Positions 22,030 through 32,153 of a stretch of DNA of 64,000 nt are shown here, piece after piece (the stretch's first letter is position 1; every line of letters begins with the position of its first letter). A program made the translations under genes and the position numbers. Under the pieces are notes generated by a model. That model was not told the origin of the DNA, ran no database searches, and was given only the letters and a program-made list of their open reading frames with translations. Origin of the DNA: Acanthosepion esculentum (taxonomy: Eukaryota; Mollusca; Cephalopoda; Sepiida; Sepiidae); NCBI GenBank assembly GCA_964036315.1, contig OZ038500.1:54095425-54159424 (forward strand), in the 5' to 3' direction.

Positions 22030-22265
22030 TCTATTGAATGTGCAGGTGGTATAATGGTTAGTGGCTTGAATACAGAATTGGTGAGCTAAGTTTGAATTCC
22101 AGTTAATTACATTCACTTTTGTGTAAATACCCATGGAAAAGGATTGAATCCATCTCTTGACCCAGCAGCTATGGATTAAATAGCCGGCAAGACTAGATTA
22201 TCTAACTTGATTGGCAACCAGTCTAGGTTCAAAACTGTTTGGGCATGTGGCTAGCAATGCACGCC
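22030..22265 (+). mobile_element. tRNA-derived SINE (family S), 5' part
   Basis: GTGCAGGTGGTATAATGGTT (A box), GTTTGAATTCCAG (B box), ACATTCACTTTTGTGTAAAT, CCATGGAAAAGGATTGAATC, GCTATGGATTAAATAGCCGG. Together with the preceding minus copy it forms a head-to-head pair about 15 bp apart. Confidence 0.8.
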
Positions 22266-22654
22266 AACTAATAAAAATCTACTGGTTAGAAAATCTGCAG
22301 CTGCAATGCCTAAAATGTTGATGCATTGAAAGCTGTGGTTTAATACTCCTTAGTGGAGTTGACAGAATTTGAGTGAGTTGAGAATCATCATTGTAATGAA
22401 TTTACATAATAGTCTGAATTAAATTTTTTAACAAAAATGGAGAAACGTGCCTGCAATAAGACAGTTTCAAAAGAATGTTTTTTTTCATTGACACTGCTTT
22501 TTTTTTTTTAACTACTTTCACTCTTAGGTAATATTTATTGCTTTAAAAAGTGATGAATTTAGAATTTTAATAAAAAATAAACATATGAAAGCAAATTTAT
22601 TAAACCAAATGTCATTTGTAGACAGTTTTGCTGTATCACAGCTTGACTGTGGTT

Positions 22655-22745
22655 AGGCATATGATTGCTTCAACCTGGAATCGAAACCCAACTGATTTGA
22701 CATCAAACAGAGAGTCTCATCCTTAGGCCATCAGCACACGCTAGG
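22655..22745 (-). mobile_element. tRNA-like SINE head
   Basis: Minus strand TGCTGATGGCCTAAGGATGA (A box) and GGGTTTCGATTCCAGG (B box) with tRNA-like spacing; no recognised body. Confidence 0.55.
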
Positions 22746-22891
22746 GAGAAAGGGAATTTTTAACACATTATATAGAAGAAATAAGCATTCATGATTGCCA
22801 GAGGGCTCAATTCATAGTAAAGAGCTTAGCATTAATCAGCAGCAGCTGACAAATTTCCTTTCTTCCAAAATGCTCAACCCACAAAAGTGAG

Positions 22892-22911
22892 AATATATAT
22901 ATATATATATA
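22892..22911. repeat. (AT)n microsatellite
   Basis: Ten AT dinucleotides. Confidence 0.9.
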
Positions 22912-23573
22912 TAATTTCTTGTTGTTCAAAACTTTATAATAGCAAGGAACAAGTGTGATTTCTTATATAAATTTAAATTACAAGGCTTATTGGTGTAAAT
23001 TTAATAACTAAAAACAACCGGTTTCATCCCTGCTTATCAAGTTTTATTCTGGGAATTAAAAAAAGACAAACATGTAAATTAATTTATAGGATGACTAATG
23101 TGGGAAAAAAATTATTCAAGGAAAACTAGAGACTAATAATATTCAGACCCAGCAAGCAATCCCTGTTTACAGAGAGAAGGCTTGCGGGATCTGATATATA
23201 GAGACTCAAGAACCTTGAAATGATATAATGAGTGTGACCAAGACAAAATAGAGAAATAAATATATATATGTGTGTGTGTGTGTAACAAAAAAAATGTACC
23301 CGATTTTAAAATCCTACAATTCCCAAATAGCTTGAATACAGATATAGAAAAAACTAACAAGCACACAGGCGGACAGACACTCTCCAAGTTTGGAGGTGCT
23401 AAGCTAGGATAATTAATTTGATTCATGATATCCACTTATCCTCAGAGATCCCAAGGCATTTCCTCACATACAGTTTTGTCTTTCTTTTATTTAAACTGAG
23501 GAAGCCAAATAGAGCATATATTTCTCTGGTGAAATGTGTCTTTAATAAAGTTTTTCAGTTTGTCTCATGATCG

Positions 23574-23634
<61 letters not shown>
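23574..23634. repeat. Compound (CA)n(TA)n microsatellite
   Basis: CA at about 23574-23606 passing directly into TA. Confidence 0.95.
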
Positions 23635-23641
<7 letters not shown>

Positions 23642-24180
23642 ATTACCAATTATCAACTGATTAACTAGTGCAACTCTAATCTATGTGTTTCCACCTGCTG
23701 TTAAAAGTGTCTGGACGATATAATTCTGTAACCTACATCAGTCTTTCATTGATTGATCTTATTCAGTTTCATACTGTTTTGGCTTAAACACATACTATTG
23801 GCAGTGTTATTGCTTCCCAGATATGTTCTTTTCTCAAATATTGTTTTCCATTCTCATGTATATCTCTTTTAATGAGGAACCACACATTTTTTGTTGAATT
23901 AATAGCTGGCAAGGCTGGGAACCATTTCATTAGTTTGGTGTCTTTGAAATCTTTTTTTTTTTTTTTTTTCTTTTGGCAAGGTGGGCAATAATCAACTTTG
24001 CAGAATGTGAAAGAGCATTATCTCACTTGAATATACTTTTAGTTTAAGCGTTTGCACTCTGCATTAGTAATATTACTTTCTTTTCTACTACATTCTTTTA
24101 CTAGGCCTCTCAATTGCAGCAGTATCCTTATTGTTAATTTCACTCAAAGTTGTTTTCTGTTGCTGTTATATAGCAATAAA
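23635..24180. other. No recognised feature
   Basis: T-rich; poly(T) around 23951-23969. Confidence 0.4.
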
Positions 24181-24720
24181 GTATCGCTACCGACACTGTA
24201 GTTTGAACACGGATCACCAGAGAGGAAATACAGGCGGTCCCATTGTGAATAAGTAGATCACGTGACCATAATGGAAATGCATAAATAAGAAGTAGTGTGA
24301 CGTCTGATTGATCACTCTTTCTATTCTATCCTCTATACTTATTCACTATTTCTACATTATTTCTCTATACTGATCACTCTATGGTAGTTAATTTTCAAGT
24401 GAGTGTTATCGAGCAAGTACTATTAGTGCGAGTATTATTCGAAGGCATCTGACAACAGTATTATTCAACGGCGTTACTATAGTTGTATCTGTGATTACAA
24501 AGTCTCTACTACAACGAGCATTATGAAAGTGACAAGTGTTTGTTGACATTACAAAAATGGCAATGAGTGTTTGTTGACATCACGAAAGTTGCCATAGCAG
24601 GATATGACAACTATGAAATTCAAAAACACTATTGTCCATGGATCAGAGTCATCTTCAGTGGAAGGATAAATACTTTGTACAGCAAATGAAGTCACATGCA
24701 GCGTGAAGCTTCTTGGTTGT
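24181..24720 (+). mobile_element. Possible LTR-like block (weak)
   Basis: Compositionally unlike its AT-rich surroundings. It holds CACGTGACC, a TATA-like GCATAAATAAG at about 24279-24289, and two near-repeats of GTGTTTGTTGACAT around 24537 and 24568. No paired LTR, primer-binding site or target duplication was identified, so this remains a guess. Confidence 0.2.
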
Positions 24721-24929
24721 ACCACTCAAAAAAAATTGTCCAAGAACTTAGAATAATTTTCTGCATTTATCTTAAATCATCATCAACTTGTAATTTTACA
24801 GCCAACAATATTACCCGAAAACAATATAAACCTCCCTGCTGGTGTCTCCTAAGTTATGTTAGGTGACACATAATTCAGGATCCAATTTTTAACTGTGTCA
24901 TCAAATCCATTCAATGTAGCTCTACATTC

Positions 24930-25150
24930 ATCTTTAAAATTACATTTACTGAATGGTTAGAATGATTGTCTCACCAGCTATTGATAGTGCATTCAAGCCT
25001 TACTAAATGCTCTTAATATTGTGGCCGTATACCAGACTAGACCGCTTGATGCATATCAATACTAGATGCGTAATGTTGATGGTTAAAAAAACTGATCTCG
25101 CAAGCTATTGATAGTGCATTCAATCCTCCTGGATGTTTCAATGTTGTGGC
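24930..25150 (+). repeat. Imperfect duplication with shared AGCTATTGATAGTGCATTCAA
   Basis: GCTATTGATAGTGCATTCAA occurs at about 24978-24997 and again at about 25104-25123 with similar flanks (GATGGTTA / GAATGGTTA before; CCT after). The spacing suggests two copies of a tRNA-SINE-like unit of about 125 bp. Confidence 0.45.
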
Positions 25151-25486
25151 TATGTTTCCTTTGTACAAATTGGTTTTCACTGCCAAGTTTGGTAATATCT
25201 GTACAGGAAATTAAACTCTTTTCTATAATGAATTTACAGGCAATGGCTTGTGAGATGAGTTTTCTAAGCATTGTTGTGACAGACATGACGAATATCTTTT
25301 ATATTCATAATATTATAGACGGATTTCATTTCCTGTAGAGAGATCACAAAAGTCGACAGGGAAATCAATTTGTAAAACAGAAAATTTAGAATTTGTACAC
25401 ATTTTGAAACATTTTTATTGTACTCATTTTAGACTATTTTCTTTTAATCTTAATGTTACTAATCTTAATGTTACTTTTTATTGTTG

Positions 25487-25770
25487 GTTTACGGCCACAT
25501 TGAAATACTGGTTCCTGTAGGACCACTGGTTAAGCAACATTGAACCTAGTCAGTACCTGGATGGGTGACCTCTTGGGGATACCATGTGCTGTAAGCTTGG
25601 ATGTACAGGTGTTGTAATGGATAATGGCTTGGAATTGGTAATCAAGAACCGAGTTCTGTTTTCATTTGGGATTGTTATATTCACTTATATGCACATAACC
25701 TTGGGAAAGGTATGAAGGAAACCTCTTCTCCTCCCTGCTATGGGTTAATTAGTAAGTCGTGTCGCTAAAA
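25487..25770 (+). mobile_element. Composite 5S rRNA-tRNA SINE, full head
   Basis: 25487-25596 is 5S-like: GTTTACGGCCACATTGAAAT, GGTTAAGCAACATTGAACCT (box A), CAGTACCTGGATGGGTGACC (box C), GTGCTGTAAGC. It is followed by a tRNA-like unit (GGTGTTGTAATGGATAATGG; CGAGTTCTGTTTTCATTTGG at the B-box position) and the family S core (TATATTCACTTATATGCACA, CTTGGGAAAGGTATGAAGG). Same order as the minus copy at 19200-19450. Confidence 0.9.
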
Positions 25771-25814
25771 CTATCATCATCTTCAAAAAAAGAAAGAAAA
25801 TGTGTACAAAGTAT

Positions 25815-25880
25815 TTAGATTAAAATAACCCATAGAGGTGTTGGTATACCACTAAACTAAAACCATCAACCAACTTTTTA
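25815..25880 (+). repeat. Repeat family C, terminal fragment
   Basis: AATAACCCATAGAGGTGTTG and GTATACCACTAAAC match the end of family C copies. Confidence 0.6.
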
Positions 25881-25999
25881 TTGTCCAAATTTCTTCACAG
25901 AAACATTTTTATTATATTCGCTTTTGACTTTTTCATCATATTGTTGCTTTTTATTACAATACTTCGGTTATTTTGCAATTCTACATGATTAAGTAATCA

Positions 26000-26130
26000 G
26001 CAGCCATGTGAAGATAAAGAAATAGCCTCTAGTAAGACTTGAACTCATATCGGATGTGAAATCATTCAGTAATAGGACTACATTTAGCTTTCTCTGCTGA
26101 TTAATCTCCATGATTAACAAAGGATCATCT
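26000..26130 (-). mobile_element. tRNA-like SINE head (weak)
   Basis: Minus strand shows a B-box-like GAGTTCAAGTCTTACTAG; the A-box region is poor. Confidence 0.35.
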
Positions 26131-26189
26131 ATGTCTGTTGTACCCCCCCACCACCGGAGAGATATAGGACACAAGTTCAAAGGTTATTT

Positions 26190-26530
26190 TTGGATTCATA
26201 TTTACATAAGCCACAAATGCCTGCCTTCTGCTGGGGAAAGTTTAAATTTTTATTAGTTCATGTCCCTGAGGGCTGTTCCCACCAGGCAGTACCCCTCCAG
26301 AGGGATAAATGAATGCAGTAAGTAAGAGAGGGCTGCATTCATTACCTGATACTTGAGGAGACCCAAAAGAGGAGGTGCTTGAACAATTTTTCCACACTAT
26401 TGCTGGTAAACCAAATTTAAACCTTGACCATGTATCAAATTTTGTAGTGACATGGGTGCACTGAAAAATCCACCTGTAAAATTCAGTTAAAATTATGGGT
26501 TTGTAAAATATCTAGTATTATTCACTTTTT
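26190..26530. other. No recognised feature
   Basis: TGCAGTAAGTAAGAGAGGGC and surrounding sequence match nothing else in the window. Confidence 0.35.
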
Positions 26531-26534
26531 CTAT

Positions 26535-26960
26535 GTACTTTGTCACTTCAGGACATGGGTGATCATGGCTCTCCACAACTTTCTATCCTTCATAGTTCTT
26601 AGCAGTATTTGTTTTTTTTTTTAACTACCCCTCAGCTTCCTTGTTCTTGCATTCATTTACACAAGCTCATTACTTACTGCATTCATTTATCCCTCTTGCC
26701 TTCACTATGTTTTGTGAGTGTCAAATTCACCAAACCGTCTTTCCTCAATATGTATCTGAGAAATTTCAACTTGTTCTTTTTGTTACCATTTCCTTTAAAA
26801 TTTTGTTGTCTGCATTCTTGGTTCATGGCATTCTCAACATCCTTTAAGAACCGCATCTCTCTTGCCATAAGCCTCTTCTTCATCTGTGAGGAAACTTTCC
26901 AACATTCATTGCCATTTAGGAGGACTGATATTATATAGCACTCCTTCCTTTGTTTCTAAT
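26535..26960 (-). mobile_element. RTE-like LINE (family B1), C-terminal fragment
   Basis: Minus-strand frame includes MKKRLMAREMRFLKDVENAM and KLKFLRYILRKDGLVNLTLT, the 'ATE.WF.RR ... FLGHI.RKEGLENL.LTG' region of family B1. The frame is open for about 66 codons and then degenerate. Confidence 0.75.
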
Positions 26961-27089
26961 TCAAAGCTCTGAATATAAAGACAGGATTTATTGTGTCAAA
27001 AAGAACATGTATATCCATCCCATTAAAAGCAATCATTTTTTTTTTGTTTGATTTTATAAAATTAGCTTTTATGTGCTTATGGCTTTTTT

Positions 27090-28095
27090 TTTATATGGGC
27101 ATATGGCTGAGGGGTTAGAATGTCCGCTTTCTGACCATGAGACCCGGGTTTGAATCTCACCATGGTTGATTTGACAGAATGGTAACTTCTTGAAGTTATT
27201 GGTTTCTAGGAGGTGATCCAAGCATGTGGCACCATTGGAAAGTGCCTGGAAACCATACCATGTGTTGATCCAAGTCTTGTGAGTGAAATTGTGTAGGTGG
27301 AACACTTTGGGGAGCCATCAATGGTTGTGCTAACATAAAGTCACAGTTGTGACTGAGGGTTTGAGCATGCTGGCCTTGTTCAGACTGTTGATAGGGTTTG
27401 AGCATGCTGGCCTTGTTCAGACTGTTGATAGGGTTTGGGCATGCTGGCCTTGTTCAGACTGTTGATAGGGTTTGGGCATGCTGGCCTTGTTCAGACTGTT
27501 GATAGGGTTTGGGCATGCTGGCCTTGTTCAGACTGTTGATAGGGTTTGGGCATGCTGGCCTTGTTCAGACTGTTGATAGGGTTTGGGCATGCTGGCCTTG
27601 TTCAGACTGTTGATAGGGTTTGGGCATGCTGGCCTTGTTCAGACTGTTGATAGGGTTTGGGCATGCTGGCCTTGTTCAGACTGTTGATAGGGTTTGGGCA
27701 TGCTGGCCTTGTTCAGACTGTTGATAGGGTTTGGGCATGCTGGCCTTGTTCAGACTGTTGATAGGGTTTGGGCATGCTGGCCTTGTTCAGACTGTTGATA
27801 GGGTTTGGGCATGCTGGCCTTGTTCAGACTGTTGATAGGGTTTGGGCATGCTGGCCTTGTTCAGACTGTTGATAGGGTTTGGGCATGCTGGCCTTGTTCA
27901 GACTGTTGATCATGCTAGATAGTGCTCTCTCTCCCAGAAACTAACTAAGGTTTGCTCAGCATAGCTGCAGTATAAACTACAGGTGGACACTGTGAGTGTT
28001 GGACAAACACACATTTGTAGGCACCTGCAACAGGGACTGGCTAGCTGCCCTAGTAGATTGGCATCCTCAGATATGAGTGGCCAGCCATTTTATTT
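27090..28095 (+). mobile_element. Long tRNA-derived SINE (family L1S) containing a minisatellite
   Basis: Head GGGCATATGGCTGAGGGGTT with B box GGGTTTGAATCTCACCATGG; body collinear with 20389-20872 reversed. Between its ATTGATGGTTGTGC and GATCATGCTAG segments a 37-bp piece has been amplified to 15 copies (27356-27910). After the array the SINE resumes and ends GAGTGGCCAGCCATTTTATT. Confidence 0.9.
27356..27910. repeat. 37-bp minisatellite, exactly 15 units
   Basis: Unit starts AGGGTTTGGGCATGCTGGCC and continues TTGTTCAGACTGTTGAT. Starts run from 27356 to 27874 in exact 37-bp steps (555 bp). Units 1 and 2 have TTGAGC where the rest have TTGGGC. There are no spacers, so it is not CRISPR. Confidence 0.98.
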
Positions 28096-28110
28096 TAGGG
28101 ATTTAATGTA

Positions 28111-28290
28111 GTTATAGCTAGGACATGAAACTTTAATGTTGTTTTATTTAAAACCTGGGACTTTAATGTTGTTTTAGTTAAGACCTATGGCTTTAATGTT
28201 GTTTTAGTTAAGACCTATGGCTTTAATGTTGTTTTAGTTAAGACCTATGGCTTTTATACAGGTTCAGTTAAGACCTATGGATTTGGGATA
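28111..28290. repeat. 30-bp tandem repeat, six units
   Basis: Units start every 30 bp from 28111. The central three are identical (GTTTTAGTTAAGACCTATGG then CTTTAATGTT or CTTTTATACA in the last). Outer units are diverged. Confidence 0.95.
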
Positions 28291-28439
28291 AGGCATACAA
28301 GATTATTGGGGGAAGTTTAATGTCTAAGTGTGCAAAGTATGTTTGGAGCTTAATAAAGTGTTTATAAGGTTTCTGAAATGAAGGTTTTAAATTTAAATTT
28401 TTGTACTTGTCTTTCTCTTTCTGACTTCATAAGTTTTTG

Positions 28440-29520
28440 CTCTTTCTCTCTCCTTAGAAATCCTTGTTCTTTCTCTCTCCTTAGAAATCCTTATTCTTTC
28501 TCTCTCCTTAGAAATCCTTGTTCTTTCTCTCTCCTTAGAAATCCTTGTTCTTTCTCTCTCCTTAGAAATCCTTGCTCTTTCTCTCTCCTTAGAAATCCTT
28601 GCTCTTTCTCTCTCCTTCGAAATCCTTGCTCTTTCTCTCTCCTTCGAAATCCTTGCTCTTTCTCTCTCTCCTTCGAAATCCTTGCTCTTTCTCTCTCTCC
28701 TTCGAAATCCTTGCTCTTTCTCTCTCTCCTTCGAAATCCTTGCTCTTTCTCTCTCTCCTTCGAAATCCTTGCTCTTTCTCTCTCTCCTTCGAAATCCTTG
28801 CTCTTTCTCTCTCTCCTTCGAAATCCTTGCTCTTTCTCTCTCTCCTTCGAAATCCTTGCTCTTTCTCTCTCTCCTTCGAAATCCTTGCTCTTTCTCTCTC
28901 TCCTTCGAAATCCTTGCTCTTTCTCTCTCTCCTTCGAAATCCTTGCTCTTTCTCTCTCTCCTTCGAAATCCTTGCTCTTTCTCTCTCTCCTTCGAAATCC
29001 TTGCTCTTTCTCTCTCTCCTTCGAAATCCTTGCTCTTTCTCTCTCTCCTTCGAAATCCTTGCTCTTTCTCTCTCTCCTTCGAAATCCTTGCTCTTTCTCT
29101 CTCTCCTTCGAAATCCTTGCTCTTTCTCTCTCTCCTTCGAAATCCTTGCTCTTTCTCTCTCTCCTTCGAAATCCTTGCTCTTTCTCTCTCTCCTTCGAAA
29201 TCCTTGCTCTTTCTCTCTCTCCTTCGAAATCCTTGCTCTTTCTCTCTCTCCTTCGAAATCCTTGCTCTTTCTCTCTCTCCTTCGAAATCCTTGCTCTTTC
29301 TCTCTCTCCTTCGAAATCCTTGCTCTTTCTCTCTCTCCTTCGAAATCCTTGCTCTTTCTCTCTCTCCTTCGAAATCCTTGCTCTTTCTCTCTCTCCTTCG
29401 AAATCCTTGCTCTTTCTCTCTCTCCTTCGAAATCCTTGCTCTTTCTCTCTCTCCTTCGAAATCCTTGCTCTTTCTCTCTCTCCTTCGAAATCCTTGCTCT
29501 TTCTCTCTCTCCTTCGAAAT
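28440..29520. repeat. 27-bp then 29-bp pyrimidine-rich minisatellite
   Basis: Eight 27-bp units (TCTTTCTCTCTCC phase starts 28441 to 28630) are followed by thirty 29-bp units (28657 to 29498) holding CTCTCCTTCGAAATCCTTG. The first six units have TTAGAA; the next two 27-mers have TTCGAA; the 29-mers add one TC. The unit lacks stops in several frames, so frames of 280-385 codons appear on both strands. They are not considered genes. Confidence 0.98.
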
Positions 29521-29790
29521 TCTGTGACTTCATAGATCCCTGCTCTTCTTTCTTTTTTTCTCTGATGGTAGGTTCTCACTGCCTTTCTCTTCTCTCTTTG
29601 TTGTGCCTTGCTGCCTCACTCTCTCTTCATAGGTTCTTTCTTTTTTCTTCTCTCTAATTTGATAGTTTTTTTCTTTCTGCTCATTCTATCCACTCTCTAA
29701 CTTCATACTCCCCACTTCTCTCTCTGACTTTATAGGTTTTTGTCCTTTTCTCTTTCTTCCCCCATAGGTCAACTGTTTTCTCTCTGGGCT
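29521..29790. repeat. Degenerate pyrimidine-rich flank of the minisatellite
   Basis: GACTTCATAGATCCCTGCTC, TCTTCATAGGTTCTTTC and GACTTTATAGGTTTTTGTCC echo the segment just before the array (GACTTCATAAGTTTTTGCTC at 28422-28441). This suggests an older, longer repeat from which the array grew. Confidence 0.6.
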
Positions 29791-30369
29791 TAAAAGCTTT
29801 ATCATATGAATCAATTAAGTTACAGAATTATATAAATTGGTAAAATCAGCATAAACACCCAGGATGGTAGGGGAGGATCCTTTTACTTCTCAGTCTCTGC
29901 TTTTCTGTTGAAGTAAATTGTCTCAGTTAACAAATGATGCCTTGTTAATACCACAAAGGTCAAATTTCCTGCTTTAATGGCACTCTTCCTTTTCCTCTTT
30001 GTTAGCTTATCCTCAGGCACACATAGATTAAGGGTAGTGGCTATGGTCATAATGAGTGCGCACATTGGATACCCCCATTTAGTGGTGGCAGATTTGTGAA
30101 CTTCCCTAGTAAATGACTTTTGTGCTGTACCCACAAATGCCATTGGGGAGGGATTCCCCCACTACTCATTTTCTTCAAAGCCTTTTTATTCCCATCATTA
30201 TTTTGTGACTGTTTTTGGCATTAATTCTGTTCTGTCATGGGAACAGAATGGAGAGGAGGAGAGTTAATGTCTTAAGCAAGAAAAAAACAAAACAAAAACA
30301 AATTAGGTTCATTGAATGTTGGCACACCCATGTTTTTGAATTCTAGGAATTCAGTCGACAGTATTTTTT
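29791..30369. other. No recognised feature
   Basis: Non-coding sequence without supported content. Confidence 0.4.
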
Positions 30370-30540
30370 TTAATGCCATGTATCTTCATATTGTAGCGGA
30401 TCACGGCTCTCCACAATCTTCTTTTTCTTGTCTGTAAATTCCCATGACATCCTGGGAAAGATAGTGGAATTGTTTCTGGTTGCTTTCTCTGCAATTGTGA
30501 ATTCAAAGTAGTCTTTCTATACTAGCTGCCACCCAAGGTT
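30370..30540 (-). mobile_element. RTE-like LINE (family B1), 3' coding scrap
   Basis: Plus-strand GCGGATCACGGCTCTCCACA parallels GGCGATCATGGCTCTCCACT at 15210 and 37410, the reverse of the 'WRAMI' codons. Confidence 0.5.
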
Positions 30541-30711
30541 TTCATGTCAGACACTTTTCTGTCAGAATGCCACTCAGTTAGTATATGTAACAAGGCAAAA
30601 AAAAATCATAGGTTATTGGCAGGACGGTTGAATCACTAATGTCATATAAGCAACAACTGCCTCTGACATTGAAGTAAACATAAAGATACATCACTTTCAG
30701 AGTTACCCATA

Positions 30712-30863
30712 CAGTGTAACCCGGATATAAGAGATATTTTCTCTGGTCCCAAATTAGAGCCTGTGTTAATGTATATATAATAGACCAAACCCTGATATAA
30801 GAGAAACCCGGATATAAGGCACTTCTTCTCCGGTCCCGACAACTCTCTTATATCCGGGTTACA

Positions 30864-30866
<3 letters not shown>
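30712..30866. mobile_element. pogo/Tigger-like MITE, copy 1
   Basis: 155 bp bounded by CAGTGTAACCCGGATATAAG and its reverse complement, with TA before it. Internal CTGGTCCCAAATTAGAGCC and a second internal CCCGGATATAAG occur as in the other copies. TA target preference and CAGTGTAAC ends suggest the Tc1/mariner pogo group. Confidence 0.85.

Positions 30867-30904
<38 letters not shown>
30867..30904. repeat. (TA)n microsatellite at a MITE end
   Basis: Starts TGTATATATA right after the MITE. Confidence 0.95.
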
Positions 30905-30907
<3 letters not shown>

Positions 30908-31165
30908 GCGGTGCATACTACCCCAAACCCCCTGAACAGGTGGGGGGCAAAACTGATTGGGAGCCCTGGGGCAGTACTTTGTAACTCTTTATCAACATTT
31001 GCCTTTTGCTACCGACATTTTTATATGTTACAAATTAAACTAAGTACAACTATTAATTAAAGGATGAAAATTTTTGCAGATTTTGGCGTCATTCTGGGGG
31101 GTGCTTTTTTGTCCAAATATGTGAATTTGTTTTGTTCATGCTAAGCCTCGGGAATAAACGTTATA

Positions 31166-31455
31166 CATTGGAAGCTCGGTTCACGAATTTAATTTGTTCC
31201 TGAAGGCCGTTCGTAACCCGAAACTATTTTTTCAATAGGAATCAATGTAGAGAAAAAAGCCACAGTACCATAAAATTGCTAAAAAATAGCACAACACAGC
31301 ACACGAATGTATACAACACGGCGGTCAACTCAGAAATTATTCCGATCAGGTTTAACTTGGTTTGGCAACGTAGTTCGAGAACCAAAATTTTGTTCGATAA
31401 CCGAGGCATTTTCATCTCGAATTTTCTGTTCGACACGTGAGACGAGGTTGCACTG
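31166..31455. mobile_element. Second Tc1/pogo-type MITE
   Basis: About 290 bp. Left end CATTGGAAGCTCGGTTCACG after TA; right end reads (reverse) CAGTGCAACCTCGTCTCACG. The subterminal TTCCTGAAGGCCGTTCG and TTCGATAACCGAGG are typical of Tc1/pogo-type MITEs known from many invertebrates. Confidence 0.7.
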
Positions 31456-31715
31456 TGAAATTTACTTTTTTTTTTTATCCAAAATGTTGAATGTATTAAG
31501 ATTATCAACCTTTTTTAATAAGAAAAATTTCAAGTTGATGTTAAAAACTACTGCAAAACAGTTGATTTATTTAAAATGGAATAATAATCTCTATTATGAC
31601 ATGTCTTAATAATTTGTATTCAGATATGTAGTATTTAATTTCAGTTTTTCACCTATATTCACATGATCAATCAAATCATTGCACAATAAAATAAAAGGTT
31701 ACAACAAAATTTATA

Positions 31716-31869
31716 CAGTGTAACCCGGATATAAGAGAGATTTTCTCTGGTCCCAAATTAGAGCCATACTTACCTAAACAAAATAGACCAAACCCCGGAT
31801 ATAAGAGAAACCCGGATATAAGAGACTTCTTATCCGGTTCCGACAACTCTCTTATATCCGGGTTACACT
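31716..31869. mobile_element. pogo/Tigger-like MITE, copy 2
   Basis: CAGTGTAACCCGGATATAAG ... CTTATATCCGGGTTACACT, about 154 bp, same internal order as copy 1. Confidence 0.85.
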
Positions 31870-31973
31870 ATATTTTACTACTACCTTATGAAAATTGAGT
31901 AGATTCGGTTCAGGAGGAACAAGAACCTGGTACTGGCTGTGTGTAGGTGTATATATCTATGGACGGGTGAGTC

Positions 31974-31977
<4 letters not shown>

Positions 31978-32009
<32 letters not shown>
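31978..32009. repeat. (TA)n microsatellite
   Basis: About 16 TA dinucleotides abutting the next MITE. Confidence 0.95.
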
Positions 32010-32010
<1 letters not shown>

Positions 32011-32013
<3 letters not shown>

Positions 32014-32144
32014 TGTAACCCGGATATAAGAGAGTTGTCGAGATCGTAGAAGTATCTTATATCCGGGTTTGGTCTATTTTGTTTAGGTAACACCGGCTCT
32101 AATTTGGGACCAGAGAAAATCTCTCTTATATCAGGGTTACACTA
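32011..32144. mobile_element. pogo/Tigger-like MITE, copy 3 (opposite orientation)
   Basis: Starts GAGTGTAACCCGGATATAAG and ends TATATCAGGGTTACACT. The CCAAATTAGAG segment occurs on the opposite side compared with copies 1 and 2. Confidence 0.8.
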
Positions 32145-32153
32145 TATATATAT

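Noticed and set aside
25487..25596. Functional 5S rRNA gene
   Set aside because: Diverged in the middle and fused to a tRNA-like unit without a T-run terminator; a SINE head.
27356..27910. CRISPR-like array
   Set aside because: Units are head-to-tail with no spacers, in a eukaryotic SINE.
28378..29657. Open frames of 281-385 codons on both strands
   Set aside because: They are translations of the 27/29-bp minisatellite; openness follows from the unit lacking stops, and both strands are equally open.
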